This document shows, one piece after another, positions 1 through 8,227 of a stretch of 19,229 nt of DNA (position 1 is its first letter; the number at the start of each line of letters is the position of its first letter). The notes below the pieces were generated by a model. The model was not told where the DNA came from. It did no database searches and saw only the letters and a program-made list of their open reading frames with translations. The position numbers and the translations under genes are program-made. The DNA lies in contig JAOXRY010000391.1 in the NCBI GenBank assembly GCA_025800305.1, positions 1 through 19,229 of the forward strand, read 5' to 3'. The DNA is from Campylobacterales bacterium (GTDB lineage Bacteria; Campylobacterota; Campylobacteria; Campylobacterales; SZUA-545).

Positions 1-653
1 CTTCTAAATCTCTTTATGCCCATTATCTTTTCTATAACTATTGAAGATTTAGTTAGGAAAAAAAAGAAAATAATTATCACTGTAGGTATAAGTCCAAATA
101 TTCCCCACATTACTGCATACGCACCAAAAAGAAAAAATAAACCAAGTATTAGGGAAAAAACTATTAACTTTATAAGCTTACCTTCTAAACACTCTAAGTG
201 ACAATTTATAAAATCTTCTTGCATATAAGGAATAAGGATCATAAAAAATATAAATAGTATAATTGGTAACAATGGCATACGAACACTATTCAAAAATTTC
301 TTTAGTTCTTGTTTATGTTTGAAAACCCATTTATAAGAACTAATGGCATATATAGAAAATCCAACTATTAATATAATAGGTGTAAATAGAAAATTTAAGA
401 TATTAATTGAACTAACAACAATGAATAGAAGAAAACTAACAAACAATACTTTATAAAAAAGATTAAGAAGAGTCTCACTTAATACAACAAAGTCTTTGTT
501 TTTACCCCATTTTATAAAATTTAAAAAACTTTTATTTAAAAAAATATAGGCATTTTCCCAACCATCTCTTTTAAGAGACTCATAGGAAAATACCAATAAT
601 GTAATCAGAGAAGATAAAAAGAAATATAATAATAATGCAGTAAATTCCAACAA
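1..653 (-). CDS. Multispan membrane protein of unknown function, 3' end outside the window
   Basis: Read on the minus strand, an uninterrupted frame runs from tandem TTG codons at 653 and 650 to the window edge, giving at least 217 residues. An in-frame TAA at 656-654 lies just upstream, so one of the two TTG codons is the likely start; an AGG sits about 9 bases before the first. The protein is very hydrophobic. It shows an N-terminal segment (LLLYFFLSSLITLLVF), a charged stretch, two adjacent segments near residues 70-105, another containing PLLPIILFIFFMILIP, and at least one more pair before the edge, so about five or six membrane segments. There is no signal peptide or catalytic motif that I recognise. 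It follows gmhB by 20 bases and is probably cotranscribed with it. Function unknown; an inner-membrane location is inferred from hydrophobicity only. Confidence 0.72.
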   Translation of the reverse strand, partial: MLEFTALLLYFFLSSLITLLVFSYESLKRDGWENAYIFLNKSFLNFIKWGKNKDFVVLSETLLNLFYKVLFVSFLLFIVVSSINILNFLFTPIILIVGFSIYAISSYKWVFKHKQELKKFLNSVRMPLLPIILFIFFMILIPYMQEDFINCHLECLEGKLIKLIVFSLILGLFFLFGAYAVMWGIFGLIPTVIIIFFFFLTKSSIVIEKIMGIKRFR

Positions 654-673
654 TTACTTATACCTGAATAGGA

Positions 674-1201
674 TTAGTTAATTAAACCTATACAGTCAAA
701 GACAGAGTCTCTAACATAAGAAGCTTGACTATTTTCTTCATCTATTTCATGTCCACTTCTTACTAAAATATTATTTTTTATCCCTGCACTTAACCCAGCT
801 TTAATATCACTCTCTTTGTCGCCGATAAGCCATGAGTTTTCCAGATCTATCTGGAAGTATTTTGTAAAATCAAGAATCATTTTTGGAAGTGGTTTACGAC
901 AATCACAATTATCATCTGGAGTGTGTGGGCAGAAATTGACACCATTAATTTCAATATTTTCTTCTTTCAGTTTTTTTACCATCCAATCAGTCAGATCTAA
1001 AAATTCCCTTTCAGAATAGTACCCTCTTCCGATTCCTGATTGGTTTGTAATTACAAAAAGTTTATATCCATTTTTTGCAAAAGATTGAAGTCCTTGAAAA
1101 AGATTCTCTGTAAACTGAAAATCTTCTTGCTTATAGAGATAATCTTTTTCAATATTTATAACACCGTCTCTATCTAAAAAGACTGCTTTTATAGTTTCTA
1201 T
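674..1201 (-). CDS. gmhB: D-glycero-beta-D-manno-heptose-1,7-bisphosphate 7-phosphatase (GmhB), non-standard ATA start
   Basis: HAD-superfamily phosphatase of the ADP-heptose pathway; it removes the 7-phosphate of heptose-1,7-bisphosphate in the cytoplasm to supply lipopolysaccharide core heptose. The 175-residue product has the family motifs in order: FLDRDGV (Asp10 nucleophile, Asp12), VITNQSG near residues 50-56, the zinc loop CPHTPDDNCDC (Cys91, His93, Cys99, Cys101), and GDKESD near 127-132. Length is normal for GmhB. The frame is closed upstream by TAA and has no ATG, GTG or TTG before the nucleophile motif. The best start is ATA at 1201-1199, five bases after AAGGA and overlapping the chemoreceptor stop as ATAG. 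A second ATA at 1192-1190 would give an N-terminus starting just before KAVFLDRDGV. An internal ATG at 982 would delete the active site, so it is not the start. Function is confident; the start is inferred. Confidence 0.88.
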   Translation of the reverse strand: METIKAVFLDRDGVINIEKDYLYKQEDFQFTENLFQGLQSFAKNGYKLFVITNQSGIGRGYYSEREFLDLTDWMVKKLKEENIEINGVNFCPHTPDDNCDCRKPLPKMILDFTKYFQIDLENSWLIGDKESDIKAGLSAGIKNNILVRSGHEIDEENSQASYVRDSVFDCIGLIN

Positions 1202-2307
1202 GATATTCCTTGTTTCTCTTTTAGTATCTTATCTAGAAGTTCAAATACTTTATCACTTCCCTCTTCCATCTCTCTAAAAGCTTCCATCATTTCAGCTACA
1301 TTTTCGCTATCTTCTTTTATCAGATCAAATACATGATGGGTTCCATTATGAACAACAGAGTGAGGTTTTTCTAGATCTTTGTAGCTTGGTGTATGTCTAA
1401 AATGTTCATAACCTTCACCTTCGTTATACCATTTACCTAGTCTACAGTTGTTATGATCCACAAATTTAAATGCTTCTGTTTTTGTTGCAGCGGAAAGATA
1501 TGTATTTACTTTCCAAATAACGTGATCAAGTTTTGCCAACGACATGAAAACTCTATCTGTTGAGAAACCAAGTTCTCCAAAAGTTTTTCTAATTGCTTCC
1601 ATCTCTTCTTTTAATACACCATCAAAACCTAAAACTAATTCATTACTTTTATCAATATAGCTTGACATCTCTTCTGATTTATCACTCATTTGAAGTACAT
1701 CTTGTTGCATTGATTGGATTACAATTTGAATCTCTCCAATTGCCTTGTTTGTCCGCTCTGCCAGTTTTCTAACTTCATCAGCAACAACAGCAAATCCACG
1801 TCCATGTTCACCAGCTCTAGCAGCCTCAATAGCAGCATTAAGTGCAAGAAGATTTGTTTGCTCTGCAATATCTTTGATTAAAGAAAGTATAGAACCTATC
1901 TCTCCTGCTCTACTTGAAAGACTACTTACACTCTCTGCTGCTTCGTTGGATGTACCATTAAGATTTGATAGAATTTCTACAATTTCATTGGTATTTGAAG
2001 ATAACTCCTCAATTTTAGACACAACTTCAACAGAAGAGTTTAATGTATCTTTAGAATATGCAACAGAATCAGCCATATTACCTTGTATATCTAGAAGGCC
2101 TTTTTTAAGATTTTCGTTTTGATATCCCATCAGTCCACAATAGTTGCCACCTTCATTTGAAGGTTGACTCATATTTATTTCATTGATTTCGTTTTCTAAC
2201 TCTTCTACTTGAGAAGTTAAATTTTCGTTTTCTTTAGATAGTCTTTCATTTTCTTTTTTTAAAGCTTCAAACTCTATTTTACTTATACTACTACCAAATA
2301 ATCCCAT
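1198..2307 (-). CDS. Soluble methyl-accepting chemotaxis protein with C-terminal zinc-binding CZB domain (TlpD-like)
   Basis: This 369-residue chemoreceptor has no membrane segment or periplasmic sensor, so it should be cytoplasmic. Residues 10-45 are a charged coiled coil. Residues about 60-255 form the signalling coiled coil, with the conserved hairpin tip EQTNLLALNAAIEAARAGE at 149-167, which contacts CheA and CheW. The C-terminal 115 residues match the CZB (chemoreceptor zinc-binding) family, with likely zinc ligands His262, Cys288, His316 and His320. This order matches Helicobacter TlpD, a cytosolic receptor linked to oxidant and hypochlorous acid sensing; a similar role here is inference. 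Start ATG has AGGAA seven bases upstream. It follows waaF after 65 bases, so it probably has its own promoter, and its TAG stop overlaps the proposed gmhB start. No reason for its position between two heptose genes is visible. Confidence 0.93.
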   Translation of the reverse strand: MGLFGSSISKIEFEALKKENERLSKENENLTSQVEELENEINEINMSQPSNEGGNYCGLMGYQNENLKKGLLDIQGNMADSVAYSKDTLNSSVEVVSKIEELSSNTNEIVEILSNLNGTSNEAAESVSSLSSRAGEIGSILSLIKDIAEQTNLLALNAAIEAARAGEHGRGFAVVADEVRKLAERTNKAIGEIQIVIQSMQQDVLQMSDKSEEMSSYIDKSNELVLGFDGVLKEEMEAIRKTFGELGFSTDRVFMSLAKLDHVIWKVNTYLSAATKTEAFKFVDHNNCRLGKWYNEGEGYEHFRHTPSYKDLEKPHSVVHNGTHHVFDLIKEDSENVAEMMEAFREMEEGSDKVFELLDKILKEKQGIS

Positions 2308-2320
2308 AGTTATTCCTATA

Positions 2321-2356
2321 ACTTAATTTTATAGAATTGTATCAAAGTAAATTAAA
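2321..2356 (-). promoter_or_regulatory. Possible sigma-70 promoter of the chemoreceptor gene
   Basis: The 65-base gap after waaF has a TATAAA at 2333-2328 (minus strand) inside an AT-rich stretch, about 20 bases before the ATG. No convincing -35 box is present. This is a weak call based on position and one hexamer. Confidence 0.3.
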
Positions 2357-2372
2357 TTTATTCTTATGAATG

Positions 2373-3359
2373 CTAGGCTTCTAATATATTTCTACTGGAA
2401 GATATCACTTCTTCTGCTGTTATTTCTTTCATACATTTATGATGTTTTAAAGGGCAAACTCTCTTCATACATGGTGCACACTCAATTTCTGTTTTAATAA
2501 TTTTACTTTGGCTATTTTTCCATTGACAAGTTTGAATATGATTTGTAGAACCAAAAATTGTTACAGTTGGTACTTGAAAAGCTCCTGCAATATGCATTGG
2601 TCCAGAATCATTTGTAATAAAAAGATCTAAAGATGAGATCATTTGAAGAAGTTCATAAATACTTGTTCGTCCCACCATATTTTGATAATTATTAGCAGAA
2701 TTAAAACTAAGAACAGACTCAATTTTATTACTAATATCTGATTCTTCATTGGTTCCAAATATTACAATATCATAGTCTTTACTAAGATTAAGTGCAACCT
2801 CAGCAAACTTATGGGGCTCCCATCTTTTTGCACTTCCATATTTTGCTCCAGGATTAATTCCTATTGTCTTTCTAGGATAGGTATGTTTTTTTCCAACAAA
2901 AAGTTTTGTTTCATTTGTTTCATCGCTTTTTCCTGTTATAAAGTTGACTATCGTGTTGTAGATTTGGGCTTGATGTATCTCTTTGTCAAACTTTACAGAG
3001 GTTAAAAATAGATTTCTTAGTCTATTTTTTAAACCATATATCTTTTTAACACCAGCAGATTTCAATGAAACCACTGATGGAAAATTATTTTGAAATGTTA
3101 TTGCAAAATCAAAAGTTCCATGCTTTAATTTTACATTTTCACCTATCTCTCTTAATCTTTTATATCTAAAAAAATGTTTTTTTGAATCATCAGTAAAGGT
3201 CTCCAAAACATCAGGATCATGTCTAAAAAGTTCACAAACAGGAGTAGAAGCAATCATCACAATTTCTAAATTCTCATAATTTTTTTTCAAATTTTCTATT
3301 GCAGGTGTTGCCATTACAGCGTCACCAATCCAGTTTGGCATTCGGATTAATATTTTCAC
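2373..3359 (-). CDS. waaF: ADP-heptose:LPS heptosyltransferase II (glycosyltransferase family 9)
   Basis: Transfers heptose from ADP-heptose to the inner core of lipopolysaccharide on the cytoplasmic face of the inner membrane. The 328-residue protein has the GT9 features: N-terminal MPNWIGDAVMATPAI with the catalytic-type Asp13, INPGAKYGSAKRW at about 168-180 for the phosphate and sugar nucleotide, and TNDSGPMHIAGA at 249-260. A C-terminal group of four cysteines (Cys294, 297, 302, 309) in ECAPCMKRVCPLKHHKCM is typical of heptosyltransferase II and separates it from WaaC. Length is normal. It is the last gene of the long pyrH-led operon, 13 bases after the TIM-barrel protein, and lies close to gmhB, which acts earlier in the same pathway. 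Confidence 0.92.
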   Translation of the reverse strand: MKILIRMPNWIGDAVMATPAIENLKKNYENLEIVMIASTPVCELFRHDPDVLETFTDDSKKHFFRYKRLREIGENVKLKHGTFDFAITFQNNFPSVVSLKSAGVKKIYGLKNRLRNLFLTSVKFDKEIHQAQIYNTIVNFITGKSDETNETKLFVGKKHTYPRKTIGINPGAKYGSAKRWEPHKFAEVALNLSKDYDIVIFGTNEESDISNKIESVLSFNSANNYQNMVGRTSIYELLQMISSLDLFITNDSGPMHIAGAFQVPTVTIFGSTNHIQTCQWKNSQSKIIKTEIECAPCMKRVCPLKHHKCMKEITAEEVISSSRNILEA

Positions 3360-3372
3360 TTTACTCTATCCC

Positions 3373-4629
3373 TTATTTCTCAATCATATATATTGGTGAA
3401 TCACCTAAAATAAAACCATCTTCTTCTATAATTTTTCCTAGAATATTATAATAATTGTACTTTGGATCTTTCTCTATTTTTTCTTTATTAAAAGACCATA
3501 CAACTAAGATCTTTTTCTCTTCTTTTTTAAAAGTATATCTATACAAATCACCTGTTTCTGTTCTTTCTAATGCTGAGCTATTAAGGGTTTTATTCATAAA
3601 TTTAAAAGCAAAAAAACTATCTCTTTTTCTAATACCATCTCTAAAATCTATTAATCCAAATCCTGGTGAGAAAAGTTGATGCCAATAGACAGATCTTACT
3701 TTTTCTGTTCCTAATGCTAAAAGATAATATCTCACCACATACTTTGTTTGTAAATCTTCTTCTATACACTCATCATTACTTGTAGGAGAGTATTTATCAC
3801 TATCTTTTAAAGGCCAATTTGTCTCAGTAATATAGATCTTGTTACTTCTAGATTTAAAAGAACTTTTCACCAAGAAAAAAAGAAACTCTATCTTCCCTAC
3901 TAAATTTAGCCCCATCTGAGTATTTTCAGGAGCTCCTCTTCTATCTACATATAAAAGAGAAGAGACAGAGTCAAATTTAAATTTGAAAAAGTTAAAAAGA
4001 GTTCTAATTGTAAGAAGATATTCAAAATCTATAACAGAAGATCCAATAAGTTGAATATCAAAATCTTTTTTTACTCTCTCTACTACTTCCAAATTAGAAA
4101 GGTATTCATTAGGGGTGTAGTATCCCCATTTATAACGGTTAATAGCCACACCAAACTGGAATTTTTTTGTATAAGGGGTCAAAGTTTTAAAAACAATTTT
4201 CAACACTTCTTCTAGTTTTTTTTCATCTTCTACAAGATCTCTTGATTGCATTAAAACAACAATCAAATCTTTACACTTTAAACTTTTAATAAAATTTTCA
4301 TAGTGTTCTATTTTCTCAATTTCCCAAAGTGGAACTCTTACTGTTAAAGTTTCAACCTCTAGCTCATTGATAAGTTCAGGTGTCTCTTTTGGATACTTAT
4401 CCAAATTCACCGCTATGCCAAAGAAGTTTTCAACTTTGATTTTTTTTCTCTTTGAGATCTTTTGAAAAATCAATCCATATAAATAGCCAAGAGGATAAAA
4501 AACAAAAGCCAAAAGAACAATCTTAATCATCTCATCCCACTGAGATAACCTAGCTTTTTTCTTTTTGACTGGATCTCTATCTACATAAGGCTGATCAGAG
4601 TGAGGATCCCAATTTACTTGATTATTCAA
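3373..4629 (-). CDS. Membrane-anchored glycoside-hydrolase-like (TIM-barrel) protein, function unknown
   Basis: I do not recognise a named family with certainty. The 418-residue product has a charged N-terminal tail, one membrane segment at about residues 34-55 followed by a basic stretch, then a soluble domain that reads like a GH-A type beta/alpha barrel. It has alternating hydrophobic strands (FFGIAVN, LTVRVPLWE, LIVVLMQ, FQFGVAIN, IQLIGSSV) and a late strand IYITETNWP with Glu270 where clan GH-A enzymes have the nucleophile. The strand that should carry the acid/base Glu ends in AINRYKWG at 163-170, with Asn-Arg instead of Asn-Glu. The start is TTG at 4629, three bases after the amidase stop, with AGAAGG upstream; an ATG at residue 34 would remove the tail but keep the membrane segment. 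Lying between a peptidoglycan amidase and waaF, it may act on an envelope glycan, which is inference. Confidence 0.7.
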   Translation of the reverse strand: MNNQVNWDPHSDQPYVDRDPVKKKKARLSQWDEMIKIVLLAFVFYPLGYLYGLIFQKISKRKKIKVENFFGIAVNLDKYPKETPELINELEVETLTVRVPLWEIEKIEHYENFIKSLKCKDLIVVLMQSRDLVEDEKKLEEVLKIVFKTLTPYTKKFQFGVAINRYKWGYYTPNEYLSNLEVVERVKKDFDIQLIGSSVIDFEYLLTIRTLFNFFKFKFDSVSSLLYVDRRGAPENTQMGLNLVGKIEFLFFLVKSSFKSRSNKIYITETNWPLKDSDKYSPTSNDECIEEDLQTKYVVRYYLLALGTEKVRSVYWHQLFSPGFGLIDFRDGIRKRDSFFAFKFMNKTLNSSALERTETGDLYRYTFKKEEKKILVVWSFNKEKIEKDPKYNYYNILGKIIEEDGFILGDSPIYMIEK

Positions 4630-4632
4630 AAA

Positions 4633-5952
4633 TTAATGCCTTCTACTATTGATAAAAAATCTATCAATTCCATCAGCCATACCTTTTGCAACCAACCTTT
4701 GATAGTGGCTATTTTGAAGTCTTAAACACTCTTTTTTATTACTCATATAACCAACTTCAACAAGTGCTGCAGGCATCTGAGCACCAACTAAAACCCAAAA
4801 TGGTCCTTTTCTAACACCTCCATCACGAATGTCAGAATAACTTTTCTTTAATTTATCTAACATTCCTCTTTGTAAATCAATTGCCAACTTATTTGATGTG
4901 ATTATCTTTTCTCTATTTAAGAAGTTCAAAAACATCTTTTGAGACTTCCATCCCATCTCATTCATCTCATAGGCATTTTCTTTTGCTGCTGCTCTTTTTG
5001 CTCTTGCTGTTTTAGCAGGAGATAAAAAATAGACCTCCAATCCTCTTGCAGTTCTTCTTATGGGACTTGCATTGGCGTGAATAGAGATAAATAGATCTGC
5101 TTTTTTCTTATTTGCCATGCTTGTTCTATTTTTTAATCTAACGTACCTATCTCTTTTTCTTGTCATATAGACTTTATAGCCTCTTGATTTTAACTCTTTT
5201 TCCAATCTTTTGCTAATACTTAAAACTACATTCTTCTCTTTATATCCATAGCCCACTGCTCCACTATCACGTCCACCATGTCCAGCATCTAAAACAATAA
5301 CTTTAGTTTTTACTTTTTTCTTTTTTTTGTATAGAGTCTGTTTATTTGGTTTATTCTCTATAATTTTTGTATTCGATTTTTTTTGAGGTAATGTATTTTT
5401 TCCATCTGTTTCTACAATAAGTTTATTTTTCCAAACTGAAACTTTATATTGTCTCTTATTATTTGATCTTAAAACAATCCTTGCTAAGGCAGTTTTATAT
5501 TTGGCTAAGGTTATCTGTTTAACAAATTTATTATTGACACGAATGGTTTTATGATTAAAGTCTCCATAAATATCAATAACAAATCTGTTATTTTTCAAAG
5601 GAAAAGATCTAAAGTCTTTTTTTCCTAAATTTCTATCAAACTCTATCACTAATTTTTCACCACTAACTCTATACTTTTTATATTCTGGAAGATTTAACAT
5701 AGAAAAAGAGTTTCTATACTGTTTTACATTCTTTTTTAACACTCTTCCTGTAGAAATAATTCCATACAAGGAGTGATAAACTCCAGATTTACTTTTTACT
5801 TTTTTTGATTGATGGTAGGCTTTTTTGTAGATATTAAAAGCAGTAGTAGGATCTTTTTTTGATAATCTGTCAGCTTTTGCCAAATCATCATCGATCCCAC
5901 CACTAAGATAGGTAGAAACTAATAGTAATAAAACTAGGAGTCTACTCACCAT
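4633..5952 (-). CDS. amiA: N-acetylmuramoyl-L-alanine amidase (Amidase_3 with AMIN-like domain)
   Basis: Zinc amidase that cuts between N-acetylmuramic acid and L-alanine in peptidoglycan, needed for daughter-cell separation. The 439-residue protein starts with a signal peptide (hydrophobic residues 5-18), so it is exported to the periplasm. A short helical region covers about 20-75, an AMIN-like beta domain about 97-183, and a strongly basic linker 186-217. The catalytic domain spans 218-435 with zinc ligands His225 (LDAGHGGRDSGA), Glu239 and His292 (SIHANAS), and catalytic Glu399 (ALVEVGYMSN). A helix near 313-345 sits where regulatory helices occur in AmiC-type enzymes. The ATG overlaps the end of the upstream fabX-like gene by 11 bases, which supports translational coupling. 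In H. pylori the amidase amiA (HP0772) holds the same place next to fabX. Confidence 0.94.
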   Translation of the reverse strand: MVSRLLVLLLLVSTYLSGGIDDDLAKADRLSKKDPTTAFNIYKKAYHQSKKVKSKSGVYHSLYGIISTGRVLKKNVKQYRNSFSMLNLPEYKKYRVSGEKLVIEFDRNLGKKDFRSFPLKNNRFVIDIYGDFNHKTIRVNNKFVKQITLAKYKTALARIVLRSNNKRQYKVSVWKNKLIVETDGKNTLPQKKSNTKIIENKPNKQTLYKKKKKVKTKVIVLDAGHGGRDSGAVGYGYKEKNVVLSISKRLEKELKSRGYKVYMTRKRDRYVRLKNRTSMANKKKADLFISIHANASPIRRTARGLEVYFLSPAKTARAKRAAAKENAYEMNEMGWKSQKMFLNFLNREKIITSNKLAIDLQRGMLDKLKKSYSDIRDGGVRKGPFWVLVGAQMPAALVEVGYMSNKKECLRLQNSHYQRLVAKGMADGIDRFFINSRRH

Positions 5953-7033
5953 TCATTAATTTGTCCATAAGTTCTTTAACACTTATTAGTTCATTGATTT
6001 TCCAACCATTTGTTCCTGTAAAGAAAAGACCAGTTTCTGTATGACCTTCATATGCATCAGCCAATCTATCAGCAACACAAAGACCAACTTCTCTTGCTTC
6101 CTTTCCTCTTTCACAAGGAAAAACACAGTTGGAAATACATTTGATTGGAGGTCCTTCTCTTTTATCAACAAGATCTAATAAGTTTGTTCTAATTCCTCTT
6201 GCTGGATATCCAACAGGAGATTTTAACAACTCAATATCTTTCTCTTCACAATCTAATAATACTTGTTTAAATCTCTGATCAGCGTCACACTCGTGTGTTC
6301 CAATAAATCTTGTTGCCATCTGAACACCAGAAGCACCAAGATCAATCATTTTTTGAATATCGTCTTTATCCCAAATACCACCAGCAGGAAAAACAGGAAT
6401 ATCTCCCCAGTTTTTTGCTTCTTCTACAACAGGTTCAACTAAATTCTCTAATTGGAACTCTTCCATTTCACACTGCTCATACGTAAAACCTTGGTGTCCA
6501 CCACTTAAAGGACCTTCTAGAATTACAGCGTCTGGAAGTCTTTTATATCTTTTTGACCATCTTTTACAGATAAGTTTTAAAGCCTTTGCAGAAGATACAA
6601 TAGGAACCAATGCAACATCTGGATAATCAGCCGTAAATTCAGGCATATTCATAGGGAGTCCAGCACCAGTGATAATGATGTCGACTCCCGCTTCACAGGA
6701 TTCTGTTACTAATCTTCCATAGTCATTAATTGCATAAAGAACGTTCATTGCCAATGGCTTATCACCACAGATCTTTCTAGCATTTTTTACAATTTCAAAA
6801 AGTCCTTCTCTTGATCCAAAACTCTCTGCATCTACAGGTCTTCCAAATGCTAATTTTTTCGAGAATTTTTTATCTTGATAATAACCAGTTCCAACAGAAC
6901 TTAAAACACCAAGTCCGCCCTCTTTAGAAACGTTACCACTTAATCCATCCCAACTAATACCAAGACCCATACCACCTTGAATAATTGGTTTTTCGATCTC
7001 ATACTTTCCGATTTTAACTGGCTTGAAACTCAT
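5942..7033 (-). CDS. fabX: FabX-like FMN/[4Fe-4S] decanoyl-ACP dehydrogenase/isomerase (nitronate monooxygenase superfamily)
   Basis: The 363-residue protein is a flavin TIM barrel of the 2-nitropropane dioxygenase superfamily: PIIQGGMGLGIS near 16-27, the active-site motif GPLSGGHQGF with His180, and PAGGIW in the phosphate-binding region. Many databases would call it nitronate monooxygenase. Two things point to FabX, the H. pylori enzyme (HP0773) that introduces the double bond of unsaturated fatty acids at the ten-carbon stage. First, the gene lies between tyrS and the amidase, as HP0773 does. Second, a cysteine group at 299, 303, 307 and 319 (CISNCVFPCERGKEAREVGL followed by Cys) fits the [4Fe-4S] cluster reported for FabX and absent from ordinary nitronate monooxygenases. 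Family membership is seen in the sequence; the FabX role rests on known synteny and the cysteines. It starts 11 bases after tyrS. Confidence 0.85.
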   Translation of the reverse strand: MSFKPVKIGKYEIEKPIIQGGMGLGISWDGLSGNVSKEGGLGVLSSVGTGYYQDKKFSKKLAFGRPVDAESFGSREGLFEIVKNARKICGDKPLAMNVLYAINDYGRLVTESCEAGVDIIITGAGLPMNMPEFTADYPDVALVPIVSSAKALKLICKRWSKRYKRLPDAVILEGPLSGGHQGFTYEQCEMEEFQLENLVEPVVEEAKNWGDIPVFPAGGIWDKDDIQKMIDLGASGVQMATRFIGTHECDADQRFKQVLLDCEEKDIELLKSPVGYPARGIRTNLLDLVDKREGPPIKCISNCVFPCERGKEAREVGLCVADRLADAYEGHTETGLFFTGTNGWKINELISVKELMDKLMNGE

Positions 7034-7044
7034 ATCTTATGCCT

Positions 7045-8226
7045 CTACTTTACTATTACTTTACAAAATTTACGTTTACCAACTTGCAATACGTATTCTC
7101 CGCTTGTTAATTCTAACTTAATATCGCTAACTTTTTCCCCATCGATTTTTACAGCACCTTGGCTCACCATTCTTCTAAGTTCACTGGAACTTGGAGTTAC
7201 TTTCCCATCAACTGCTGCTTTTCCAATCCAAACAGCTTCATCATAGACTACTTCTTCTAGATCTGTTGGGATTCCATCGTTTTTAAATACATTGTTAAAT
7301 TCGTTTTGTGCAAAAAGAGCTTTATCTTTATCATAAAATCTTTCTACAATTTCAAGACCTAGATCTTCTTTCACCTTTTTAGGATGGAGCTCTCCTCTTT
7401 CTACTTTTGCTTTTAAACTAGCAATGTCATCTAGTGAAACGAAAGATAGAAGCTCATAGTATCTCCACATTAAATCATCTGAGATACTCATAAGTTTTGC
7501 AAAAATAGTCTCAGGAGCTTCAGCGATACCGATATAGTTGTTTAAAGATTTACTCATTTTTTGAACTCCATCAAGACCTTCTAAAATTGGCATCATAAGA
7601 ACTGACTGCTCTTTTTTACCATATGTCTTTTGCAAAGTTCTTCCCATGAGAAGATTAAATTTTTGGTCAGTTCCTCCAATTTCAACATCACTTTCTAAAT
7701 GGACTGAGTCGTACCCTTGAAGAAGTGGGTATAAAAATTCACTTATAGAAATTGGCGTTTTTGCATTGTATCTTTTTTCAAAATCATCACGTTCTAACAT
7801 TCTTGCAACTGTTGATAGTGTTGTAAGTTCAACCATTCCTGCAGCACCTAAAGCTTCTAACCACTCAGAGTTAAATACAACTTCAGTTTTACTCTCATCT
7901 AAAATCTTGAAAACCTGCTCTTTGTAAGTTTTTGCATTTTCTAAAATTGTCTCTGTACTAAGCTTTTTTCTAGTCTCACTTTTTCCTGTTGGATCTCCAA
8001 TAGTTGCTGTAAAGTCTCCAATTAAAAACTGAACAGTAGCTCCTGCGTCTTGGAAAGCTTTTAATTTATTAATTAGAACAGTGTGTCCTAAGTGAAGATC
8101 TGGAGCAGTTGGATCAAAACCAGCTTTTACGTACCATTTTTTTCCACTTTTAATAGTCTTTACTAATCCCTCTTCATCGATTAGTTCAGAACATCCTCTT
8201 TTTATTTCAGCTAAAATTTTTTCCAC
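7045..8226 (-). CDS. tyrS: Tyrosyl-tRNA synthetase (TyrZ-like, with S4 domain)
   Basis: Class I aminoacyl-tRNA synthetase that charges tRNA-Tyr in the cytoplasm. The 393-residue protein shows the class I signature HLGHTV (45-50) and KMSKS (223-227). Tyrosine-binding context is seen in WYVKAGFDPTAPDLHLGH and EIGGTDQKFNLLMGR. The C-terminal 65 residues form an S4 RNA-binding domain (LRRMVSQGAVKIDGEKV). Length and motif spacing fit the TyrZ branch. The start codon is GTG at 8226, one base after the spoT stop, so the two genes are very likely translationally coupled. Confidence 0.97.
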   Translation of the reverse strand: MEKILAEIKRGCSELIDEEGLVKTIKSGKKWYVKAGFDPTAPDLHLGHTVLINKLKAFQDAGATVQFLIGDFTATIGDPTGKSETRKKLSTETILENAKTYKEQVFKILDESKTEVVFNSEWLEALGAAGMVELTTLSTVARMLERDDFEKRYNAKTPISISEFLYPLLQGYDSVHLESDVEIGGTDQKFNLLMGRTLQKTYGKKEQSVLMMPILEGLDGVQKMSKSLNNYIGIAEAPETIFAKLMSISDDLMWRYYELLSFVSLDDIASLKAKVERGELHPKKVKEDLGLEIVERFYDKDKALFAQNEFNNVFKNDGIPTDLEEVVYDEAVWIGKAAVDGKVTPSSSELRRMVSQGAVKIDGEKVSDIKLELTSGEYVLQVGKRKFCKVIVK

Positions 8227-8227
8227 T

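Noticed and set aside
674..982. A 102-residue gene starting at ATG 982 instead of full-length gmhB.
   Set aside because: It would lack the nucleophile motif FLDRDGV and TNQSG, both intact in the same frame upstream, so the ATG is internal.
1745..2122. A 125-residue plus-strand reading frame opposite the chemoreceptor.
   Set aside because: It is antisense to the highly conserved signalling domain, has no family resemblance and no ribosome binding site; it is a shadow of the real gene.
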